From positions 11,222,001 through 11,286,000 of the forward strand of contig AP026538.1 in NCBI GenBank assembly GCA_026075535.2: a DNA stretch of 64,000 nucleotides, given 5' to 3'. Positions 1-10,660 of this stretch are shown here, piece by piece (within the stretch, counting starts at the first letter, position 1; each line of letters begins with the position of its first letter). Origin of the DNA: Tricholoma matsutake (lineage: Eukaryota; Basidiomycota; Agaricomycetes; Agaricales; Tricholomataceae). The position numbers and the translations under genes are program-made. Below the pieces are notes generated by a model. The model did not search any database. It saw only the letters and a list, made by a program, of their open reading frames with translations, and had not been told where the DNA came from.

Positions 1-119
1 ACATGAAATCTGAATGTGCCTATCTCTATGTGTACTGTATTCTGTGCCAAACTAAAGAGCTTGGTTCTCTACCTTTCTCCACTTGGGGCAACTTTCAAGC
101 AGAGTTTGTACACCACCTT

Positions 120-777
120 TGTGTCCTCAATGAGCACCACTGAGCAGTGACATGGCTTGAGTAATCCTCTTACCATCAGGCATGTCAATCCATGGACAAT
201 TATATCAATGAGTTTAAGGACTTGGTGGACATGGCAGGATATGGGAGTAAGCTACCAGTGGTGGTGAAGTTCTGATGGGGCCTCAATCAAGAGATTCAGG
301 ACCAGAGTGCACAGATATTGGAAGGGCACCCAGCAGATGATGATATCTATGCTTGGTATGAGGCTGCTTCACTCTGTGGTGAGAACTGACTCACAAATGT
401 GGCATTTAATGCTGCATTCCATGCTCCAACTACCACTCATGCACCCTACACCTTCAATAAAACCCTCCCCTGCCCTAACCCCATTCCTGTCCATCAGGCT
501 CCTGCACCAGCCATCAATGCCCCTGTACCAATGGATGTTGATGCAGCCCATAGTCGCACACATATGTTGGATCTCTGCTACCACTGGGGAAACTGAGCAC
601 ATGGCCAGAGTGTGTCCCCATCATCAAGATATCCACATGCTCACCCCCGAGGGGCGAGATGAACTCCTCCAGGACCTGTTGGCGCTTGTAGATGTTGAGG
701 AAGTGAAGGATCAGGTTGCAGAGGAGATCAAGTCAGAAGTTGTAGAGGAGCAGGATTTTTCTATTTGCAGAAAGTGA
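120..777 (+). pseudogene. Ty3/gypsy gag (capsid and zinc knuckle), broken
   Basis: Readable in pieces in two frames. Segments such as SMDNYINEFKDLVDMAGYG and QEIQDQSAQILEGHP match the capsid (Retrotrans_gag) pattern of fungal chromoviruses. The zinc knuckle is split by a frameshift near 590: CYHWG is in one frame and EHMARVCP in the next. Several TGA codons interrupt the reading, and the start lies upstream or off the window. Gag would form the virus-like particle; this copy cannot. The family assignment rests on the order of domains with the protease and integrase that follow. Confidence 0.7.
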
Positions 778-936
778 ATCATATGCCCTTGCTGCCTGTC
801 CATAACCACTTTGAAGTTTTGTCAGTTGAATCCCCAGAGGATGAATCTAATTCCATGACTGTTCTCCTCTCTGACCATTTGAAGATGTACCTGCTCTTCC
901 TATCTCTCCCTCCGTCACACACCCCAAAATTGAATC

Positions 937-1490
937 ATGGGAGTGCAAACTACCACAAAATATATTGTTGCATCCACTCCCTCTACACATTCCTTGAACC
1001 TAGCAATTGAACTACAGACTACCGACACTCGACAGATACTTGGTGTCTCTGTGCTCCTGGACTCTGGTGTGACTGGTCTCTTCATTGATGCCCATCTCAC
1101 ACAACAACATTGCCTGAATACTCGCTCACTCTCACATCTGATACCTGTTTATAATGTGGATGGGTCCCAAACAAAACTGGTGCCATCTAAGAGGTTGTAG
1201 ACCTGGTCCTCTGTTACAAAGATCATAGTGAGTGTGCCCTTTTTGCTGTCACTCAGTTAGGAAAGCAGAAGGTGATCTTGGGCTATCCATGGCTTCGAGA
1301 CCATAACCTAGAGGTCAACTGGCATACTAGGGAGGTTAGTGTCCATCCCACTGTTGCACTTGTTTCATGGAAGCCAGACAAGAATGCCATGGACAAAGGG
1401 CATCAGCATGATGCACTTGGAAGTGTCATGCCAGACCCCTGCCTGTGCCTGAGAGAAGAGTATGGAGGGACTTGGGTTAAGTTCGGATGA
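937..1490 (+). pseudogene. Ty3/gypsy aspartic protease, broken
   Basis: The motif LLDSGVTGLFID (about 1056-1091) is the retropepsin active site (D-S/T-G). ILGYPWLRDHNLEVNW (from about 1275) is the conserved C-terminal part of the same domain. The two halves are in different frames (937-1200 and 1272-1490), so at least one frameshift separates them. In an intact element the protease would cut the Gag-Pol polyprotein. The reading frame runs out into the LTR remnant, where the reverse transcriptase should begin. Confidence 0.75.
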
Positions 1491-1966
1491 GACCAGAACT
1501 TCGGAGAGAGAACTAGAGGTTGAGTCAAATGAAGTTTGGACTCTTAGAGGTCAGAGGTAGGAGTAGAACAAGATTGGATTGGCAGATTTATGTTAAGTCT
1601 TTATCGAGTCTTTGTCAAGTCTATGTCAATATATGAACTGAGGAATACAAGTCAAAACTAACTAAGCTTAAATACTGGAGTCCAGAACCAGAGCAGAACA
1701 TCTCAGTAACTGCGGCAGTGTCTCAACTGCATAAATAAATTACTTAGTGGGGGCCACACAGGAGTCCATAGTTGAATTTGCAAAAGAGACGGCAGCCTTG
1801 GGAAGGTGGCCATGGGTGCTGTACAAGGCAGCCTGGTGCACAGCAGTGTGGGCAATGCAAGGCAGTTGGGAATGAAAGCAGGAGGAGTTGGTGAATGTCA
1901 GGTTTGAGATGCAGAAAAGAGTTGGACAGATGTGGGTTCCGATTGGGCAAGGAATGGTTCTTGACA
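1459..1966 (-). mobile_element. Truncated LTR remnant of the 39.8-48.4 kb chromovirus family
   Basis: Read on the minus strand this stretch matches the LTR at 39810-40517 over most of its length. Shared landmarks are the block around TCAATATATGAACTGAGG, the GAGTCCAGAA block and the end TTCTTGACA at 1966, which is the inverse of the LTR start TGTCAAGAA. The other LTR end (TTAACA) is absent, so the left side near 1459-1466 is truncated and no target duplication is visible. It sits exactly where about 2 kb of reverse transcriptase and RNase H should be. Confidence 0.8.
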
Positions 1967-1971
1967 GGATG

Positions 1972-3504
1972 GCAGCAATGACAATCAAGACATTGTGTTG
2001 TTGCAGCCAGACCCTTTCACCATCTGGGCATTGGAAGGCATCACACCTCAGGGCAAGGAGTGTGACATCCTACATGACATTTGTCATGCAAACCATAGCG
2101 GTTTACATGAGGATGTTGTTGCCCAAGCTGTTAAAGAACTGAGGAAGGGATCCACCCTTTCCTTGCATGCAGCAAAGTGGGCTGAAAGGGAGGACTTGTT
2201 GTATTTCAGGGATCACATCTATGTCCCCAATGACCCAGACCTTCACCAGCGCATCATATCCCAACACCATGACTCACAGATTGCCAGTCATCCTGGATGC
2301 TGGAAGACCTTGGAGCTCACCTCACAGAATTATTGGTGACCACAAATGTCATGGCTCATTGGTCAGTATTGTCATACTTGTGACCTTTGATTATGCACCA
2401 AGATTCCTCATCACAAACCCATTGGTGAGCTACACCCTCTTCCTGTTCCAGAGAGTCATTGGTATGTTGTCAGTGTCAACTTTGTGGTGGAGTTGCCAGA
2501 GTCAAATGGGTTTGATGCAGTGATGTGCACAGTTGATTCAGTGGAGAAATGTGCTCACTTCATTCCCACTCACACCACTGTCAGCACCCTGGGTACTGCC
2601 CAACTCTATCTCCACCATGTGTGGAAATTACATGGACTTCCTGGTGCTTTCCTCTCTGACTGTGGCCCTCAGTTCATGGCAGAGTTCACTCACAAGCTGT
2701 ACTGACTTCTGGGGATCAAACTCCTTGCTTTGACTGCCTATCACCTGCAAACTGATGGCCAGACTGAGCAAGTCAACCAGGAATGGGAGCAGTACATCTG
2801 CATCTTCATCAATGAGTGCCAGGACAATTGGGATAATCTTCTCCCCTTGGCTGAGTTTGGATACAACAACCACATCCATGCTTCCACTCAACAGACCCCT
2901 TTCCTCTTAGACATGGGATGGCATCCCACAAGGGATTCAAACCTCACCAAACTCCCTCACACATTGAGACAGTAAATGAGTTCACAGAAAGCATGAGCGA
3001 TAGCTTGGAGGAGGCAAAGGCAGCCTTAGCGAAGGTGAAGGACAACATGGTGTGCTTTTACAATCAACACCATTCTCCAGCCCCTCAGTACAAGATTGGT
3101 GATCAAGTTTATCTTGACTCCAGTGACATCTCCATCACACATCTGTCCAAGAAACGTGCCCACCACTTCCTGGGACCTTTCCCCATTGTCAAGTGTGTTG
3201 GAATGCATGCCTATCTTCTGTGCCTCCCAGCCTCCATGTGCAGACTCCACCCAGTCTTCCATGATGTCAAACTCCTTCCAGCTCCCCCAGATCCATTCCC
3301 AGGATGCCATTCACATCCACCACTGCCACCTACAGTGATTGAGGGAGAACCCCAGTACAAAGTTGAGTCAATCTTGGACAGCCAATTGCATTGAGGAAAA
3401 CTCCAGTATTTGGTCCACTGGAAGGGTTATGGGTATGAGGAGAACTCATGGGTCGAGGAGTCCAATGTGAATGCCCCTCAGTTAGTCAAGGAATTCCACT
3501 GACA
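1972..3504 (+). pseudogene. Ty3/gypsy integrase with C-terminal chromodomain, broken
   Basis: The order is a zinc-binding region (DLHQRIISQHHDSQIASHPG), the integrase core, and the chromodomain. The three catalytic residues can be seen: Asp in VMCTVDSVEKCAHF, Asp in FLSDCGPQF and Glu in DGQTEQVNQEWEQY. The chromodomain begins near 3345 (GEPQYKVESILDSQLH) and continues with [20 protein letters not shown] stops lie at about 2337, 2703, 3392 and 3499, where relatives have Arg. Frameshifts are also present. The protein would have inserted the cDNA, with the chromodomain steering it to heterochromatin marks. Confidence 0.85.
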
Positions 3505-3584
3505 GCACACTGCTGCACCATGCTGGATTCAAGTCACTGACTTTGGTTGTATGTGATTCTGGATGCATCAGGGTGATGCATCTT

Positions 3585-3597
3585 AGAGAGGGGGGGA
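3585..3597 (+). other. Polypurine tract of chromovirus copy 1
   Basis: A run of purines (AGAGAGGGGGGGA) ends directly at the TG of the 3' LTR at 3598. This is the standard position of the plus-strand primer in LTR retrotransposons, and it fixes the LTR start. Confidence 0.75.
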
Positions 3598-3649
3598 TGT
3601 AAGGGGACTAGGGGGTGCCCTGTGTGTTTCTCCTATTTTTTATGTTCAT

Positions 3650-4790
3650 TGATGGTGCTTAACCCAGAAACTCAAACAAAACCCAAACAAAAGGTTCTGA
3701 ATGATCTAACACAAGTAAGAGGAAGGGTGCAAGGTGGTACCAAATATCACCACACCAAACCAAGAGGGAGGGATGAAGGGCAAAGGCATTTGAAGTGCTG
3801 CAAATACTGCAAAGCACTACAAATATATGCAAATATGTTTGCAAGGTCACAAATAAGTTTCAAAGGCAATAATGGGTTTGGAGGATATTGAATGGTGATA
3901 GGATATGATAGTGACAAACAATGATAATGACAATATAATGATAGATGAGAGACAATAGATGATAGATGAGAGACATTAGATGAGAGACAAGAGACAAGAG
4001 ACAAGAGACAAGAGACAAGAGACAATAGATGAGAGACAAGAGACAAGAGACAATAGATGAGAGACAATAGATGAGAGACAATAGATGAGAGACAATAGAC
4101 AAGAGACAATAGACAAGAGACAATAGATGAGAGACAATAGTTATGAGATACCAAATAGCAGAATGAAGAAGTTTGCGGTAAACTGCAGAGCTTTGGACTA
4201 AGACTGGAGCTAAAACATAAGAATTGAACTCTTAAATTGGATGATAGACAATCAGTGAAGATGATTTCTTCTTGAGACAGGTAGATAGTACAAGGTTATA
4301 TATGTTTTTAAAGAGACAGTACTAGAAAAGGAAAAAGGCCATGAGGCAAACATGAGGAAGACATAAGACAGTAAAAAGGGTGTCCAGATCATGAAGTAAA
4401 TGAGAAATGATGAGGAGGAAAACATGCAAGGTCATAATATATCAAAGCCCTTGTCCTGTTGTTCCAATAAATCAAGAAAACATTGAAAAGCACCTCAATG
4501 CACTCTAAAGTGCTAGCTGTCATATCTCCTCATGTCTAGCATGCCTGGAATGTGACACATAAATGTGTAGAATGTTGGGAACGTGTGTCCAAAGTGCAGT
4601 GTGATATGAATATGGCAGCCAGAGACATTTGAAGCAGTACAAAGTTGTTCAAAACAATTCAAAGTGTTGTGATGTTGTTTTGTGTGTTTGTAAGCATTTG
4701 TAAGTGGTCATGAAATTGGAGTGCATTGTGGGGAGTGTGTCAGAGTGTGTTGTGTCATTTTCAGAGCTTAGCTGCAAGGTGGCCCTATCA
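3650..4790. mobile_element. Unclassified 1.1-kb insertion in the LTR
   Basis: It is bounded by TGATGG on the left and CCTATCA on the right, an imperfect TG...CA-type inverted end. It is flanked by the 4-bp direct repeat TCAT (3646-3649 and 4791-4794). The copy at 6696-7113 gives the empty site. It has no coding signal and contains a minisatellite. It may be a solo LTR of an unknown family; that identification is a guess. Confidence 0.6.
3950..4145. repeat. Minisatellite of GAGACAATAGAT-type units
   Basis: About 200 bp of tandem, slightly variable 7-14 bp units built from GAGACAA and TAGAT. Minus-strand open frames over it are made only of repeated Leu/Ser/Val/Cys and are artefacts. Confidence 0.85.
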
Positions 4791-5181
4791 TCATCCTATA
4801 TTTTTCCTCACTTCATTTCCTCCTATTCTTCATTTTCTATGATTTTTCCTTATTTTATTACTAATTTCCCTTTCTATCACATTTGTGCATGTTGACAGTT
4901 TTATATTTAGAGGCAGAGTACCCTTTCCAACATCTATCCCTTGGTATGACATCATTTGGCAGCCTTGATCTGCCTATCTCTGCCTTTTCTATTTTTAGGC
5001 TATTATTTGATTTTTGCAATCTTCACATATACTGGGCATTGGCAAAGGGGTCCTTAGAGTTTCTCTTTGGATTTCCCTTTGCTAGGTGCACCTCCATTCC
5101 CTGTAATATGTACCATAATTTTAACTTCGGATTTTCCTTTGCTAGTCCACTAATTAAGTGGCCTCTAAGGTTGCCCTTACA

Positions 5182-7540
5182 GTACCACTTGGCTGGACAG
5201 ATTGTAATGCAGACTTACTTCTTGATGGATTAAATGTTTCCCCAGAACCTGTTGAGCCACAGACACCAGCACAATGGAGGTCTGCAGTCACTAGAAAGCG
5301 CGCTGAGATTCTTGGAGAAAGAGTCCACTACTTACCTGCCAAAGTCAGCTCTGGAGCCTCTGGTCCTGAGGCAGGATTCATCCCAAATGATGTGTGGATT
5401 GTTGATAAATCATATGTGAGTCACTTGTTTGTCTCTCAAGAGTGGCAGAATACAATTGAAAGTGTTACCAAACAGTTTTTTTAAAACATGGAACAGGATC
5501 ATGCATTCTGCATTGTAGCCAACCATGGTTGCTCTCCAGATTCTGCAACTAAAGATGAACATTGCAGGAATGGCAGGTCCTGGGAAGACACAGGTCTTAA
5601 AGGCTTTTGTTGAATTTTTTAGACTAAAGAGAGAGTCTCACCATTTCATTATTGTTGCACCTACTGGCAGTACTGCTGCTCTTCTCCAAGGTTCTACACA
5701 TCACTCAATGTTTGGCATCAATTCAGATGGAAACCATACATCTGGCATTCAGCTAGCACAAGTCAAGGAAAGAATGGAGGGAGTAGATTATATATTTCTG
5801 AATGAGGTTTCCATGCTCTCCTGTCATGACATGTACCTCATAAGTGCCAGGCTGGCTCAAGTAATGAATAACCTTGACTCAGCTTTTAGTGGTTTGAATA
5901 TGGTTTGTGTTGCACAGTTGCCTCCAGTAATTGGTCATGAACATGCCTCACTAGATAGTCACACTGTCAAAATATGAGACAGTGAACACAAACAGCAGAA
6001 GATGCAAAGTTCCATGAAGCACTAATAAATATGAGATACAAGGCTTGTACTCTAGCTGATAATATCCTTTCTTAGATCATGCATTTCAAGTGAACAACCT
6101 GGCCACAGTAGTGTGAACAAGAAACAGTTTAGGAATGCTTCCATAATAACAAACCTTAACTTGCCAAAGGATGAAATCAATTGACTAGGATGTGAGAGGT
6201 TTGCTGCAGAAACAGAGCAAGAGCTGACACACTTTTTCTCAATTGATACTGTCCCCTCCAATGATTCTGATGAAAATCAACAGCAAAACAGTGCTTTCTC
6301 TACTAAGAAACATTCTGTAAAGCATAGTTTGATCCCACAAAAAATACAGCATGTGCTTTGGGAGCAACCTACCTGTGCAAATACAAAACTGATTCCTGGA
6401 AAGTTGTCAATATACCTTGGTATGCCTGTCATGATCCACAATAATGCTGCCATGGAGATGTATATCACCAAAGGTCAAGAGGGTGTTGTGCATGCATGGG
6501 ATTCACACAAGGCAACAGATGGAAAAGATATCTTGGATACCCTGTTTGTCAAGCTCACAAACCCCACAACTCCAGTTAAGCTAAGTGGCTTGCCATTGAA
6601 TGTTGTTCCCTTAACAGGTACCAGTGTTACCATATGTTGTCAGCTCCCAGATGATTCATCTCTCACAGTGTCACAGAATCAAATAGAAGCTCTGCTATAA
6701 GCGAAACCTTAGCCTCTAGCAAAGGGAAATCCGAAGTTAAAATTATAGTACATATTACAGGGATTGGAGGCACACCTAGCAAAGGGAAATCTGAAGAGAA
6801 AACTCTAAGGACCCCTTTACCAATATATGTGAAGACTGCAAAAATCAAATAATAACCCAAAAATAAAAAAAGGTGGAGATAGGCAGATCAAAACTGCCAA
6901 ATGACATCATACCAAGGGGTAGATGTTGGAAAGGGTACTCTGCCTCTAAATATAAAACTGTCAACATGCACAAATGTGATAGAAAGGAAAATTAGTAATA
7001 AAATAAGGAAAAATCATAGAAAATGAAGAATAGAAGGAAATGAAGTGAGGAAAAATATAGGATGAACATAAAAAATAGGAGAAACACACTGGGCACCCCC
7101 TAGTTCCGTTATATCTGCCAAATTTTGCAATGACTGATTATGCATCACAAGGAAAGACATGCCCATACAATGTTGTTGATCTTAGTCAGTGTCATTCCCA
7201 TCAAAGCTATTACACTGCTCTCTCCTGCAGTGCAACTGCAGCTGGAACCCTCATACTTAACACTATTCATTGCAGAAAAATCACTGGGGGTGCATCTGGA
7301 GCATTGCATCAAGAATTTCAAGAGCTTGAGCTGCTTGATAACATAACAACTCTGAGATTTGCCAAACAAGTTGCCCCAGAAAGTCACTATGGGAGATCGC
7401 AGAAATATTATCTATTCCAAAAATACAAGCCCAAGAGTTATATACCCTCAACAATGCATCCAGCTATTTGATGGAGTAAATTGGATCCATTTCTGGAATC
7501 AGAAGATTGTTTTGACTGGTGGTTAATTGATTCAAAGGTA
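5182..7540 (+). pseudogene. Helitron Pif1-like helicase, C-terminal part, broken
   Basis: This is the helicase half of a Helitron Rep-Hel protein. Upstream segments (IPNDVWIVDKSYV, EQDHAFCIVANHG) lead to the Walker A motif GMAGPGKTQ near 5567. Next come VAPTGSTAALLQGSTHHS and the Walker B region VDYIFLNEVSML, in which the catalytic Asp is replaced by Asn (near 5801). The middle helicase motifs follow at 6329-6700 (PGKLSIYLGMPVMIHNN), and the C-terminal motifs from 7122 (FAMTDYASQGK, SYYTALSCSATAAGT). Between MVCVA and QLPPV the usual GDF motif is deleted. Frameshifts and TGA stops occur. The Rep nuclease part is not present in the window. A solo LTR splits the gene at 6695. Confidence 0.85.
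6696..7113 (-). mobile_element. Solo LTR (chromovirus copy 1 family) in the Helitron helicase
   Basis: It is an inverted copy of the 3598-5181 LTR without its insertion. It is flanked by the perfect 5-bp duplication TCTGC (6691-6695 and 7114-7118). Both ends have decayed from TG...CA to TA...TA. Removing the LTR and one TCTGC rejoins the helicase frame as QIEALPNFAMTDYASQGK, which fits the family. Confidence 0.95.
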
Positions 7541-7589
7541 GATAACTTCAACATTGGCCACACCTCAGTACAGGATGATGCATGTCCAC

Positions 7590-8839
7590 ATGCTGTTCAG
7601 CTGCCCACCACCCAGAGTGCACAAAGATGATGCTGTAAAACACCCTCAAGCCAGTTATGCATAAAACCTAGTACAACATGTTTGACTGGATCCCAATATG
7701 GAAGATTATGCAGTGGAGTCCATTGCACACCAGTTGTCTTTTGCAGAGCATTTCGACCAGTTTTGGTTGTCTGATGCAACCATGCCTCTGCCTGTGCTCA
7801 CACCTGTGCACCATTACAGAGTTCCCAAGATTGAATATTGAGATCCTCTAGCTGATCACTGGTGCAGAGGCAGAAAGAACAGAACATTGTAGCACCATGT
7901 CCCAAAAAGCCAGTAACCTTGTGACTTCCCTCAAGATCAGCAATCACGATGCAATTTTTGCTTTCACAGAGATGCCATCAGGATGTCTAGATATTGGCAA
8001 ATTTTGGCCTGGTGCAGCACCATACTTGGCAACAGATTTAATAACAGGTTCAAGAAGATGAGAGATGGTTGTGGGGTCAGGAAGATGGGGAGGAGGTGTG
8101 AGACCAACAATAAATGTATTCTCAAATCAATACCAAAGATGAAAAGGTAAGTTCAAGCAATAAAGCAGGATTGCTCCACAAGACACTTTGTTGCCTACAT
8201 ATAAAATAAGCTGTGTCATAGTCTATGCAGAATTTGTTAATAACTTACCAGCAATCTTATTGGTATAAGGATTGAACCAATCAATATAGATTCCAAATAT
8301 TAGATGATAAGGAGACTGTAGAAAACCCTGCAAGTCATCCCAAGCAGGACTATCCTGGATATCATTCATAGTGGCACCAAAGGCAGCTGGTATATGGTTT
8401 CTGTGGTGGTTGAAAGCCTCATGAAGGCTGTCTTCAATGACCTTGGAAGATAAAAAGAACTGAAGCCAAGAATCAAAGGATTGTGTAGTGTATAGATGAC
8501 ATGGGACCCATTTAGGCCCATTTGGAGTATTCTGAGTTGTCCAGAGTTTTGTGTTACAGGATTGTGATCTTGGGGATGCCTTCCACTGACATTGCCAAGG
8601 AATAGGATGAGAAAAGAGGGAAAATCACTTGGGGCAGCATGCTGTCCAAATGATTTCTGGCTCTGAGCAGTGAAGCCGATATGCTGTATAGACATCATGA
8701 GGAAGTTTGATGTTTGGAAGCTTGACATTGAGTCCAGATGATGAAAGAGCAACCTCGACAATAGAGAGAGTCACAGAAATAATAAGTTGAAGTCCTTGTA
8801 GAATTTTGTTGGTGATAGAATGACTCACACCAGCTCTAT
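7590..8839 (-). pseudogene. Tnp2-like transposase, downstream portion, broken
   Basis: Minus-strand segments in several frames read as one degenerate protein: LPHDVYTAYRLHCSEPEI, then KWVPCHLYTTQSFDSWLQFF, then FGIYIDWFNPYTNKIAGK, CLNLPFHLWYGFENTFIVG and finally WDPKVKHVVLGFMHNWLEG-like sequence near 7610-7700. This pattern is familiar from transposon proteins of mushroom genomes usually labelled Tnp2 family (CACTA/CMC-like); I recognise the pattern, but no search was done. Frameshifts and stops are frequent. The upstream part lies at 16834-17165, beyond a retrotransposon inserted at 8839/16834. Confidence 0.6.
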
Positions 8840-9478
8840 TGTTAAGGGCAAAGCCTCAACTGCTCAATCTAGTCGATGTTGTTTGATGAGGTGCTTCCTC
8901 GACAAGTCGTTCGGCACTAGTCTTACTCGGAGCATCTGACATAAGATGGATAGTGCACTCTAGCAGGCCTTCTGCATAGAGTTGTTTGGGTTCACACACT
9001 AAGGGGCTTCCTTAGTGGTTTCGAGTAAGTTCGCAAGTTCACAAGTTAAGGCTGTAGATTGCCTAGATCTAAACTAAGGACATCCCTACTACGAGTTGCA
9101 GTACTTATACTAAGAGGGAGGTCCTTATTGTCCAATCAGAAAGGTAGATGTGTATCAGGTAAGAATAGAAACAATAAGCCTCATGCCTTGCATGAGGCAT
9201 CCAATGTCAATCATGAGAGTCTGACATCACGGACCTCATGTCAAAGGGTTGTCATATCACAGCATGTGTGGGAATGGGTTTGGGTGCATGGAGTCACCAT
9301 GCGTCAAGGGTGCCTTCCACGGGAAGGGGATCGAATGCATGTTGTCGGCATGCATTGTGTGTGTGTCTGGTGTCAAGGGCATGCTCTAAGGATGAATCAG
9401 GAGTGCCTCCTGTCTGGAGGGGATCGTCGGGTATGTTGGGTCGGTTGGGTTCCATGAGTTACAAGGAAAATTGTAACA
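8840..9478 (-). repeat. 3' LTR of chromovirus copy 2
   Basis: 639 bp, TGTTAAGGGC to TTGTAACA on the plus strand. It contains a 9-bp-arm palindrome (GCCTCATGC / GCATGAGGC, 9178-9198) also found in the other LTR and twice in the solo LTR at 43702-44543, so these LTRs are related. Confidence 0.95.
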
Positions 9479-9628
9479 TTACTCCCTCGTTATGGTTGAA
9501 AGTTCCACACTTTGACCTAAATCTTCATCTCTCTTCCGTGGTCTGATCAGTTTTGGTCTCAATATGTGGGCAGGTCAGGGTCGAGGGGTGCAGTGGAGGA
9601 ATAGTTCATGTCCAAACTTGGACCATGC

Positions 9629-10612
9629 TCAGGTTCTTCTAGTTTGTGCTGCCCTAGGCAGTGGTGTCAAGGAGTCGGTGGTGTCATCGAAAGGGGGGCA
9701 TTGCAGGATGGCAAATTCAATGTCTGTAATTGGGGGTTTGGGTCTCGGTCGGAAGATCACATAGAGGCAAAATGCAAAGTTTAGGGCTGCTGCTGCAGCC
9801 AGCATTGTGCCAATGATGATGGTGAGGATAGTGATTCCTGAAAGCATGGGTCCATTTCTGTCATGGTGTTGTCTTGGCCTCGCTTCTTTAATCCTTCTGT
9901 AGGGTTCTCCCGTCATGTTTCCCATTGCGTCATCATCAAAATCATTGTATCCTGAGTCAAAGAAGAGCCGCCATCTGTGCTTGGCTTCTCTTTGATCAGT
10001 CTCTTGATCTTTCCGAGGTTTCTCCAGGCAATTCATTCTATAGTGTCTGGGGCCTCATTGTTTGCAGTACTTGCAAACGTATCACTGGCAAATCAGGCCG
10101 AAGTGGCCTATCTTTTGGCAGATGAAACATCTGGCATGTCTCATGTGTGGAGAGGACCAAGGCAGTTGGGTGGTCTTTGGTTCGGGTTCGGGGGTGGTCA
10201 GATCAATTATTTTGGGTGCCCTAGGCATGATCTTTGGGTTCTTCATAGAATGGGAGGAGTCTCCAGAGGGAGCTCATCGTTCGTCTCTGTCGTTCTGCTC
10301 ACTGAATGGTGAGAGCGAGGTTGGTGGTTGTCTGTGTCGATCTAAGGGGGTGTGAGGTCTCTCCTCAGCTATTCTCAGTCTGTCCAACCATGGTGCAATC
10401 ATCTCCTGGATCGTCTGTTCAATCCCTAGGGTGTCTGCATTGTTCATTGCTTCTTCCAGATTTTGTTCCCTCTGTTTGATTGTGCTTGCATAGTAGAAGC
10501 ACATCCTGGCAAGATGGTATCTCGGTGGGTCATGGGCAAGGTGAGCGTGAAGGGCATCAGCGTTCAATTGGTTTCATAGGTATTCTCAGGTGAATCGTCA
10601 TTCAGCAGGCAT
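9629..10612 (-). pseudogene. Third ORF of chromovirus copy 2: double zinc knuckle plus membrane segment
   Basis: One 328-codon frame on the element's coding strand, starting 48 bp after the pol stop with MPAE and ending before the 3' LTR. It is broken only by about six TGA codons, all plausibly from CGA. The N-terminal half is helical and charged (NQLNADALHAHLAHDPP). An acidic linker has IIDLTTPEPEP. Then come a knuckle CFICQKIGHFGLIC (C-x2-C-x4-H-x4-C) and a second Cys/His set CKYCKQ-x4-H-x4-C. Near residues 260-288 a hydrophobic stretch (ITILTIIIGTMLAAAAALNF) looks like a membrane helix, followed by a Pro-rich tail. It is not gag, which lies at 14986-15885. The function is unknown; the position is that of an env-like gene, but no envelope homology is claimed. 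Confidence 0.75.
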
Positions 10613-10660
10613 CTTTTTGGGAGTGTCATAGTGGGAAAAAGGGAGGGTTCTGGGTTTTCA

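Larger units (their letters stand above)
1..5181 (+). mobile_element. Ty3/gypsy chromovirus, copy 1 (5' end off window)
   Basis: A decayed Ty3/gypsy retrotransposon in the order gag, protease, integrase, chromodomain, polypurine tract, 3' LTR. Reverse transcriptase and RNase H are missing: a foreign LTR remnant lies where they should be. The 3' LTR (3598-5181) has termini TGTAAGGG and CCCTTACA. The expected target duplication downstream would be GTACC (5182-5186); its partner lies before the window. The right flank reads into a Helitron helicase, so the element probably landed in that gene. It is dead because of frameshifts, TGA stops and the pol deletion. Confidence 0.85.
3598..5181 (+). repeat. 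3' LTR of chromovirus copy 1, interrupted
   Basis: It starts TGTAAGGGGACTAGG and ends TTGCCCTTACA. A second, inverted copy of the same LTR at 6696-7113 lacks the stretch 3650-4790, which shows that stretch to be a later insertion. Without it the LTR is about 443 bp, against 418 bp for the second copy. Confidence 0.85.

Noticed and set aside
1740..1988. Minus-strand ORFs of 68-82 codons
   Set aside because: They lie in the LTR remnant and recur in the other LTR copies of the family.
3950..4145. CRISPR-like array
   Set aside because: Units are 7-14 bp with no spacers of regular length; the genome is eukaryotic.
3747..4154. Minus-strand ORFs rich in Leu/Ser/Val
   Set aside because: They read through the minisatellite and have no other content.
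9059..9546. Plus-strand ORFs of 102-132 codons
   Set aside because: They lie in an LTR and recur at 16421-16831; no protein features.
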